Source of the DNA: Streptomyces iranensis
Lineage (GTDB): Bacteria; Actinomycetota; Actinomycetes; Streptomycetales; Streptomycetaceae
NCBI RefSeq assembly: GCF_017874715.1
Contig: NZ_JAGGLR010000012.1
Coordinates: 62,001 to 126,000 of the forward strand
Direction of reading: 5' to 3'
DNA: 64,000 nt
Position 1 is the first letter of the stretch. Each line of letters begins with the position of its first letter. The notes beneath the pieces were generated by a model. It had not been told where the DNA came from, searched no databases, and saw nothing but the letters and a program-made list of their open reading frames with translations. Made by a program: the position numbers and the translations under genes. This document shows positions 58,550 to 64,000 of the stretch, piece by piece.

Positions 58550-60226
58550 GTGAACCACGCCGACCAGGACCCCGCCCTGCGCCCGCTGCTCGACCGGCTC
58601 CTGTCCGCCGAGGACCGCGCCCGAGTGGAACCGCTGCTCACCGAACTCGGTGAACTCGCCGCCGGTGAGCTCGACCGGCAGGCCGCGCTCGCCGATGCCA
58701 ACCCGCCGAAGCTGCGCCAGTACGCCCCGGACGGTGAACGCGTCGACGAGATCGAGTACCACCCGGCGCACGACCGGGTGGCCTCGATCGCGTACGAGCG
58801 GTTCGGCCTCGCCGCGATGTCGCACCGCCCCGGCGTCCACGGCTGGCCCACCGCGATCCCGCACACGGTCAAGTACGCACTCTCCTACCTATACGTCCAG
58901 TCGGAGTTCGGCATGGCGTGCCCGCTGTCGATGACCGACTCCGCCGCCCGTGTCCTGCGCCTGTTCGACCCGGAGCGGTACGCCGAGGAGATCACCGCCC
59001 TGTCCTCCACCGACCATGAACTCCGCGCCACCGGAGCGATGTTCATGACGGAGCAGCAGGGCGGTACGGATGTGGGTCTCACCCGGACCCTCGCCACCGA
59101 CCACTGCACACACTGGACGCTCACGGGCAAGAAGTGGTTCGCCTCCAATCCGGCCGCCGATGTGATACTCACGCTCGCCCGCGTCCCGGGGCAGGGCGCG
59201 GGCACGCGCGGGCTCGGCATGTTCCTCGTCCCGAGGCTGCGCCCGGACGGCAGCCGCAACGCCATCCGTATCGACCGCCTGAAGGACAAGCTCGGCTCGC
59301 GGTCCATCGCGAGCGCCGAGGTCTCCCTCGATGAGGCGTATGCCACCCCGGTCGGCGAACTCACCGGCGGATTCCGCCAGATGGCCGAGATGGTCAATGT
59401 CTCCCGCCTCTCCAACGCCATGCGCGCCACCGCTCTGATGCGACGCGCCGTCCGCGAGTCCATCGACCACACCCGCGTCCGCGAAGTCTTCGGCAAGCCA
59501 CTGTTCGAGCAGCCCCTGATGCGCGCCACCCTGCTGCCGATGGTGGTCGACGCGGAGGCCGCACTCGGCCTCGTGCTCGAGGCGGCCGCCCGTCTGACCG
59601 AGGCCGACAACGGGTCGGCCGCCGCCCGGGACCTGATCCGGGTCCTCACCCCACTCGCCAAGTACACGCTGTGCAAGCGCGCCCGCACCGTCACCGGCGA
59701 GGCGATGGAGATCCGCGGCGGCAACGGCTACATCGAGGACTGGGTCAACCCGCGCCTGCTGCGCGACGCCCACCTCGGCTCCATCTGGGAGGGGTCGTCG
59801 AACGTGATCGCGCTCGACGTGCTGCGCTGCATGCGCCGCCGGAGTGCCCACCACACCCTCGCCGACACCTACGGGACCGACCGCCTCGCCGACCGCTGGA
59901 AGACCCTCCGCGAGAAGGGGGACCGGCTCCTGGAACTCCCCGGGGAGGAAGCGGAGATGAGGATCGGCCGGATTGCCGGTGAACTCGCCCGCACCATCAT
60001 GGCCACACTCCTCTTCGAGCAGGCCGAGTACGAGGCCGAGGCGACCGGCAACGGCCGCACGTTCCTGGTCGCCCACGCCTACCTTGCCCTGCTGAACGAC
60101 CCGGACGCCCTCCCCCGCACCGCGCTGGACCACCTCGCCGAACTCGCCGACGGCGGCCGGGTGCCCCTCGCCCTGGTCCCCGCGCCCGGCGCCGGGCACG
60201 AGGCGACGGAGGCCACCCGTGTCTGA
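58550..60226 (+). CDS. AidB-like acyl-CoA dehydrogenase
   Basis: 558 residues, longer than ordinary acyl-CoA dehydrogenases because of an AidB-type N-terminal domain. FAD and substrate segments are ATGAMFMTEQQGGTDVG, WTLTGKKWFASNPAADV, RVREVFGKPLFEQPLMRATL and EIRGGNGYIEDWVNPRLLRDAHLGSIWEGSSNV. The last corresponds to the IWEGTNxI catalytic-domain ending. AGGAG precedes GTG 58550. It overlaps the CoA-transferase gene by eight bases. It probably oxidises the CoA ester made by that transferase. Confidence 0.92.
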   Translation: MNHADQDPALRPLLDRLLSAEDRARVEPLLTELGELAAGELDRQAALADANPPKLRQYAPDGERVDEIEYHPAHDRVASIAYERFGLAAMSHRPGVHGWPTAIPHTVKYALSYLYVQSEFGMACPLSMTDSAARVLRLFDPERYAEEITALSSTDHELRATGAMFMTEQQGGTDVGLTRTLATDHCTHWTLTGKKWFASNPAADVILTLARVPGQGAGTRGLGMFLVPRLRPDGSRNAIRIDRLKDKLGSRSIASAEVSLDEAYATPVGELTGGFRQMAEMVNVSRLSNAMRATALMRRAVRESIDHTRVREVFGKPLFEQPLMRATLLPMVVDAEAALGLVLEAAARLTEADNGSAAARDLIRVLTPLAKYTLCKRARTVTGEAMEIRGGNGYIEDWVNPRLLRDAHLGSIWEGSSNVIALDVLRCMRRRSAHHTLADTYGTDRLADRWKTLREKGDRLLELPGEEAEMRIGRIAGELARTIMATLLFEQAEYEAEATGNGRTFLVAHAYLALLNDPDALPRTALDHLAELADGGRVPLALVPAPGAGHEATEATRV

Positions 60227-61454
60227 GCAGCCCGCGGCCGCCCCGCTCGCCGGGATCAAGGTCGTCGATCTGTCGAAGATCCTGGCCGGACCGTATGTGA
60301 CGATGTCGCTCGCCGACCTCGGCGCCGACGTCATCAAGGTCGAACACCCCGATGGCGGCGATCCCACGCGCGGCTGGGGCCCGCCCTTCAACGGCCCCGA
60401 CGCGACGTACTACTTGGCCGCCAACCGCGGCAAGCGCTCGGTGACGCTGGATCTGAAGTCGCCCCTGGGCCAGGAGGCCGTCCACCGGCTGCTGGCGACC
60501 GCCGACGTGGTCGTGGAGAACTTCCGCCCCGGCAGTTCCCTCGCTCGCGCCTTCGACTACAAGGATCTGTCCGCCCGCTACCCGCGCCTGGTGCTGCTGC
60601 ACATCTCGGCGTTCGGCGACCACGGACCGCTGCGCGACGAGCCCGGCTACGACATGATCGCGCAGGCCTCGGCCGGCCTGATGTCGCTCACGGGCGAGCC
60701 GGACGGCCCGCCCGTCAAGGCCGGATACGCGATGGGGGACCTGGCCGCCGCCCTCTTCGGCCTCATCGGGGTGAGCTCCGCGCTCGTCGAACGGGAGCGC
60801 ACGGGACACGGGCAGTACGTCACCACCTCGCTCTACGAGTCCCAGCTGGCCCTGCACATCAACTGGGCCACCGGCTACTTCGCGACCGGGGAGCGCCCCG
60901 GGCGCCTGGGCTCCGGCCATCCGAGCCTCGTCCCGTACCAGGCCTACCCGGCCGCCGACGGACACTTCGTGATCGCTGTCGGCAACGACGCGTTGTTCCG
61001 CCGGCTGTGCGAGGCGCTCCGCCACCCGCAATGGGTGGACGACCCGCGGTTCGTCACCAACCGAGATCGGGTGGCGAACCGCGCCGCCCTCAACGCCAAG
61101 CTCCAGGCCGTCCTGGTCGACGACACCGTGGCCCACTGGTGTGCCCTGCTGGGGAGCGAGGGCGTCCCGGTCACCCCCATCCGCCATCTCGACGAGGTCT
61201 ACGACTGCCCACAGACCGAGGCGCTGGGCATGGTCCGGCACGTCGACCACCCCGCCATCGGGCCGCTGCGGCAGATCGCCTTCCCCGTCACCTTCCGCGG
61301 CGAGCGCCCACCGGTGCGCACCGCCCCGCCCACGCTCGGCCAGCACAGCCGCGACGTGTTCGCCGAACTCGGCTACGGCGAGGCCGAGATCGCCCGCCTG
61401 CTCAACCCCTCGAACCCGCACACACACCCACGCTCACACCCGCGAGGAGCCTGA
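60219..61454 (+). CDS. CaiB/BaiF-family (class III) CoA transferase
   Basis: 411 residues. GIKVVDLSKILAGPYVTMSLADLGADVIKVE is the family start. The catalytic aspartate should be Asp145 in DEPGYDMIAQASAGLMSLTG, which becomes a glutamate/aspartyl-CoA-type anhydride intermediate. NRGKRSVTLDLKSPLGQE and the C-terminal APPTLGQHSRDVFAELGYGEAEIARL also fit. GTG 60219 overlaps the preceding gene. With the upstream dehydrogenase and MFS it forms an uptake-activation-oxidation set for a carboxylic acid. The acid is unknown. Confidence 0.94.
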   Translation: MSEQPAAAPLAGIKVVDLSKILAGPYVTMSLADLGADVIKVEHPDGGDPTRGWGPPFNGPDATYYLAANRGKRSVTLDLKSPLGQEAVHRLLATADVVVENFRPGSSLARAFDYKDLSARYPRLVLLHISAFGDHGPLRDEPGYDMIAQASAGLMSLTGEPDGPPVKAGYAMGDLAAALFGLIGVSSALVERERTGHGQYVTTSLYESQLALHINWATGYFATGERPGRLGSGHPSLVPYQAYPAADGHFVIAVGNDALFRRLCEALRHPQWVDDPRFVTNRDRVANRAALNAKLQAVLVDDTVAHWCALLGSEGVPVTPIRHLDEVYDCPQTEALGMVRHVDHPAIGPLRQIAFPVTFRGERPPVRTAPPTLGQHSRDVFAELGYGEAEIARLLNPSNPHTHPRSHPRGA

Positions 61455-61456
61455 CC

Positions 61457-61510
61457 ATGCCGTCCACCACGCTCGGCGCTGACCGCCCACGTCGCCCACC
61501 ACTGACGTGG
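61457..61510 (+). other. Orphan ribosome binding site and start codon, possible truncated gene
   Basis: GAGGAGCCTGACC-ATG directly follows the CoA-transferase stop and looks like a genuine coupled start (MPSTTLGADRPRRP). The frame then quickly runs antisense into a convincing gene on the other strand. No family is recognisable, so the downstream gene of this operon may have been lost. Confidence 0.3.
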
Positions 61511-61552
61511 CGGCGCGAGGGGCAGGGTGGAGCAGGCAGGGCAGGCGGCCGG

Positions 61553-62209
61553 TCAGCCGCGGGGGCCGCTTCCGTGGTGGTAGCCGAGTTCGAGGTAGCG
61601 GGTGCGGGTGCTCCAGGAGCCGAGGTCGGGCGTGTTGGCCAGGACGTCGTGCCAGGGCTGGGCGCCGGGAGCGGCCGCCTCACCGGAAGCCGCCCCCTTG
61701 CCGGGGGCCGCCCTACCGGAGGGGTTCCCCTCGCCGTGCGCGGGCGGCGGATAGCCGGGGCGCCCGGCCCAGAGCCGCACTCCCGACCGCGCCTCGGACT
61801 CGCGGACCGGCTCCCACCAGCCCACCGAGAACATGCCGACGAGCTGGTGCATGGCGATGAAGCCGGCCACGCCGCCCTCGGGGTCCGTGGGGTCCGGGCG
61901 CTCGGTGAGGGCGTGCCACAGGATGCGCATGTTCGGCAGCCGCACCTCGGGCTGGAAGCGGTACACGAGCCGCTCCAGCCTGATCGAGCCGATGCGCGGT
62001 AGCTGTACCCGGGTGAGCGGGACGACCTCGCGCTCGCCGCCGGTCCAGGTCAGCCTCTTGTTGCGGCCCATGTAGCCGGGCTCGCTGAAGACCGTGGCGT
62101 GGAGGCGTTCCCTGCGATCAGGCCGGCGGTTGTGCAGCAGCCCCGCGACGGCGACGGCGCCGCCCACGGAAGCCAGGCCCGCCAGGAGGATTCTGGTCTT
62201 GCGCTTCAT
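61553..62209 (-). CDS. Membrane-anchored hypothetical protein
   Basis: 218 residues; family not recognised. MKRKTRILLAGLASVGGAVAVAGLLHN is an uncleaved signal-anchor or signal peptide. The following part is beta-rich and basic (HATVFSEPGYMGRNKRLTW, VYRFQPEVRLPNMRILWHAL). A glycine/alanine/proline-rich linker lies near 165-185, and the end is RTRYLELGYHHGSGPRG. ATG 62209 is chosen because it places the hydrophobic stretch at the N-terminus. It probably faces the outside of the membrane. It is convergent with the CoA-transferase group. Confidence 0.72.
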   Translation of the reverse strand: MKRKTRILLAGLASVGGAVAVAGLLHNRRPDRRERLHATVFSEPGYMGRNKRLTWTGGEREVVPLTRVQLPRIGSIRLERLVYRFQPEVRLPNMRILWHALTERPDPTDPEGGVAGFIAMHQLVGMFSVGWWEPVRESEARSGVRLWAGRPGYPPPAHGEGNPSGRAAPGKGAASGEAAAPGAQPWHDVLANTPDLGSWSTRTRYLELGYHHGSGPRG

Positions 62210-62441
62210 CGGGACGCGGCACCTCGCTTCTGACGGTACGGGCTCCTCCATCATGCGCCACCACGGCCCGTTGATCTACCGTCAGGGCCCGGTACCCCAC
62301 CTGGGCAGACCCGCTCCAGCACCCGGCGGCACGGCCATCCGGCCTGCGACGGTACGAGATCGCGCGACTCCGCGACGGCCCTGCGCCGGGAACTGCCATG
62401 CTGAGCACGTCCGGTCCCATCCGCACACCTTGGAGGTCTTG

Positions 62442-63509
62442 ATGCGTACGGGCGTCATCGTCGCCGCACACCCCGGTGTGGAGGACCTCGCCGTGCGGGC
62501 CGAGGAGATGGGCTTGCACAGCTTCTGGGTCTACGACACCCCGATGGTCCACGGTGACCCCTTCGTCGCCTTGAGCCTGTGTGCGAAGGCCACCAGCCGC
62601 ATCAGGCTCGGCATCGGCGTGACCTCACCGGCCCTGCGCTCGGCCCCGGCCGCCGCGAGCGGGCTCGCCAGCCTCAACGCCCTGGCACCGGGCCGGATCA
62701 TCTGCGGGGTCGGCACCGGAAACACCGCCCGGCGCACCCTGGGCATGCGGCCGACCACGGCGGCCAGGCTGGAGAACTTCATCGCCGCACTGCAGGACCT
62801 GTGCGCCGGACGTTCGACGGAGTATCGCGAAGGTGACCGGGTCCGCGACATCCGGTTCCTGCACACCGGGGGGCACGTGAACACCGCCGACCCGATCGAG
62901 TTCATCGTGGCCGCGCTGCTCGGACCGAAGGCCGCCGCCGTCGCCGGCCGCCGCGGCACCGGCCTCATCTCCGTAGGCCTGCTGGACCCCACCGCCTGGC
63001 ACGCGCTTCACGACGCCCGCCGCCACGCCGCCCAGGCCACACCCCATGCCCCCGACTCCCACCCGGACTCCCGGGCGGACTCCTACGTGGTCACCTCGCT
63101 CCACCTCCTCGACGAGGACGAGGATCCCCACGGCGACCCGGCCCGGGACGCCACAGGCCACCTCGTCATGTCGCTACTGGCCTTCGCCGCCGACACACCC
63201 GCCTTCGCCGGGCAACTCGGCCCCGAGGAAGGCGAGGCGGTGCGGCGGCTCCTCGACCGGCGCGGCACCACCTCCACCGCACCGGACCGGCACACCAAGC
63301 TCTACCCCAACTACCTCGAACGCATCGCACCACGCGACCGCGACCTGGTCCTGCCCTCGTTGATGAACACCCTGGCCCTGGTCGGCACCCGCGACGACCT
63401 CCTCACCCGTATCACCGCCCTGGAACAGGCCGGCATCGACGAACTCCTCATCCAGCCGGTGATCGACCCGCCCGCCGAGATGGCCCAGCTCGCGAAACTC
63501 CTCACCTGA
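62442..63509 (+). CDS. LLM-class flavin/F420-dependent oxidoreductase
   Basis: 355 residues. TIM-barrel segments are RTGVIVAAHPGVEDLAVRAEEMGLHSFWVYDTP, SRIRLGIGVTSPALRSAPAAASGLASLNALAPGRIICGVGTGNTARRTLGM and VGTRDDLLTRITALEQAGIDELLIQPV. The GVGTGN loop is typical of F420-dependent methylene-reductase-like members. Strong GGAGGT precedes ATG 62442. It stands alone; the next gene is convergent. It may reduce or oxidise a small metabolite with F420H2. The substrate is unknown. Confidence 0.88.
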   Translation: MRTGVIVAAHPGVEDLAVRAEEMGLHSFWVYDTPMVHGDPFVALSLCAKATSRIRLGIGVTSPALRSAPAAASGLASLNALAPGRIICGVGTGNTARRTLGMRPTTAARLENFIAALQDLCAGRSTEYREGDRVRDIRFLHTGGHVNTADPIEFIVAALLGPKAAAVAGRRGTGLISVGLLDPTAWHALHDARRHAAQATPHAPDSHPDSRADSYVVTSLHLLDEDEDPHGDPARDATGHLVMSLLAFAADTPAFAGQLGPEEGEAVRRLLDRRGTTSTAPDRHTKLYPNYLERIAPRDRDLVLPSLMNTLALVGTRDDLLTRITALEQAGIDELLIQPVIDPPAEMAQLAKLLT

Positions 63510-63533
63510 GCGGACCCGATCCACGGATTTCCC

Positions 63534-63562
63534 AAGCCGGCTGCAGGGGCCCGGCGCGGCTT
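63534..63562. terminator. Possible terminator between convergent genes
   Basis: AAGCCGG (63534-63540) can pair with CCGGC and GGCTT (63551-63562) with a two-base bulge. The spacer is only 51 bases long between the LLM and cyclodeaminase-like 3' ends. Confidence 0.4.
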
Positions 63563-64000
63563 AGAAAACCGGACTCGGCGCGAGAGCAAAACCGAAGAGA
63601 TCCTTCGGATCATCCGGGTCGGCAACAAGATCGATCTCCTCGCACAGAGGACTGCCGCTGACGCTTTCATACAGGTACCGCAGGGCCGAGTAGTCTTCAA
63701 TCGCGAATCCGACCGAATCGAAGACGGTAATGTCGTTTCCGGTGGTCCGCCCTGCCGCCTCACCCGCGAGAACCTTCCACAGAGGAGTCACCGGAAACGT
63801 TTCGGGTAGCGCCTGGATCTCCCCCTCGATACGCGTCTGGGGCTCGAATTCCACGAACACCGTACTGCGGCGCAGGATCTCTGGATCCAGTTCAGTTTTT
63901 CCAGGGCAGTCGCCGCCGATCGCGTTGACGTGGACCCCTGGGGAGACATCCGCGCTGTACAGCAATGTCGCATGTGTCTTGTCCGCGGTGCACGTCGTGA
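63561..64000 (-). CDS. Ornithine cyclodeaminase/mu-crystallin-like protein, C-terminal part
   Basis: The frame is open to the window edge, so the N-terminus lies beyond it. About 146 codons are seen, beginning TTCTADKTHATLLYSADVSP, followed by PGVHVNAIGGDCPGKTEL. The GxHxNxxGxDxPxKxEL pattern is the dinucleotide/substrate region of the OCD family. TVFDSVGFAIEDYSALRYLYE follows at the C-terminus. The family includes ornithine cyclodeaminase, lysine cyclodeaminase, alanine dehydrogenase and siderophore-precursor enzymes. With no neighbours in view the exact activity is open. It is less GC-rich than upstream genes. Confidence 0.88.
   Translation of the reverse strand, partial: TTCTADKTHATLLYSADVSPGVHVNAIGGDCPGKTELDPEILRRSTVFVEFEPQTRIEGEIQALPETFPVTPLWKVLAGEAAGRTTGNDITVFDSVGFAIEDYSALRYLYESVSGSPLCEEIDLVADPDDPKDLFGFALAPSPVF

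Noticed and set aside
1..64000. CRISPR arrays, tRNA or rRNA genes, prophage or complete insertion sequences
   Set aside because: No regularly spaced repeats, cloverleaf-like sequences, rRNA signatures or phage genes were noticed. The only mobile-element trace is the partial transposase-like scar near 35070.
63561..64000. Edge of a siderophore biosynthetic cluster, suggested by the OCD-family gene
   Set aside because: Only one partial gene is visible. The family has many roles and no partner gene is inside the window.

Overview
The window is about 70 percent GC with actinomycete codon use and has GTG/TTG starts, GGAGG-type ribosome binding sites, Tat and lipoprotein signals, an LCP cell-wall enzyme and a very high density of regulators. 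This fits a Streptomyces or close relative, in an accessory, catabolism-rich part of the chromosome. I see no rRNA, tRNA, CRISPR array, phage module or intact insertion sequence.

Layout. 2-1513: end of a sugar ABC importer (permease tail, lipoprotein binding protein). 1489-3845: XRE regulator divergent from an NmrA-type reductase, then a GNAT. 3890-11598: a six-gene, translationally coupled minus-strand operon (amidohydrolase-like protein, cupin, HpcH/HpaI aldolase, LLM flavin oxidoreductase, beta-keto acid cleavage enzyme, SDR) divergent from an MFS importer. An IclR regulator lies beside it, and its probable operator occurs both in the divergent promoter region and upstream of its own gene. 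11766-19749: a second operon, headed by a nested perfect palindrome and a LacI regulator, encoding an FAD oxidoreductase, a HyuA-type protein, an unrecognised HExxH protein, a permease and a Tat-exported beta-propeller. 19762-22644: MFS exporter, LysR, hexapeptide acetyltransferase. 22693-28348: sugar or cyclitol locus (LacI with operator, binding protein, two sugar isomerases, Gfo/Idh dehydrogenase) with the scar of a deleted MFS sugar porter and no ABC permease or ATPase.

28439-33714: a decaying acyl-CoA operon. Its TetR regulator, biotin carboxylase, Zn-ribbon protein and SDR look intact. The mutase has lost its interior, the carboxyltransferase is frameshifted and the acyl-CoA dehydrogenase is reduced to its last 50 codons. 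33768-40735: TetR pair, a transposase/alcohol-dehydrogenase chimera scar, SDRs, an XRE regulator, an SRPBCC protein and a secreted beta-propeller. 40755-42101: glutamate dehydrogenase.

42189-51068: a third catabolic locus. The minus strand carries MFS, PxpA-, PxpB- and PxpC-like proteins, SDR, aminotransferase and TetR; the plus strand carries RraA-like and D-2-hydroxyacid dehydrogenase genes. Three copies of one operator motif (TGnGAA-N4-TTCnCA) tie it together. All three Pxp-like proteins lack motifs that I recall as near-invariant in 5-oxoprolinases, so I infer a different substrate.

51113-64000: Tat-exported glycoside hydrolase, LCP protein, small membrane protein, LysR/MFS/acyl-CoA dehydrogenase/CoA-transferase group, an anchored hypothetical protein, an LLM oxidoreductase and the end of an ornithine cyclodeaminase-like gene.

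The best candidates for undescribed biology are the three regulator-linked catabolic loci at 3890-11598, 11766-19749 and 42189-51068. Their substrates cannot be read from sequence alone.
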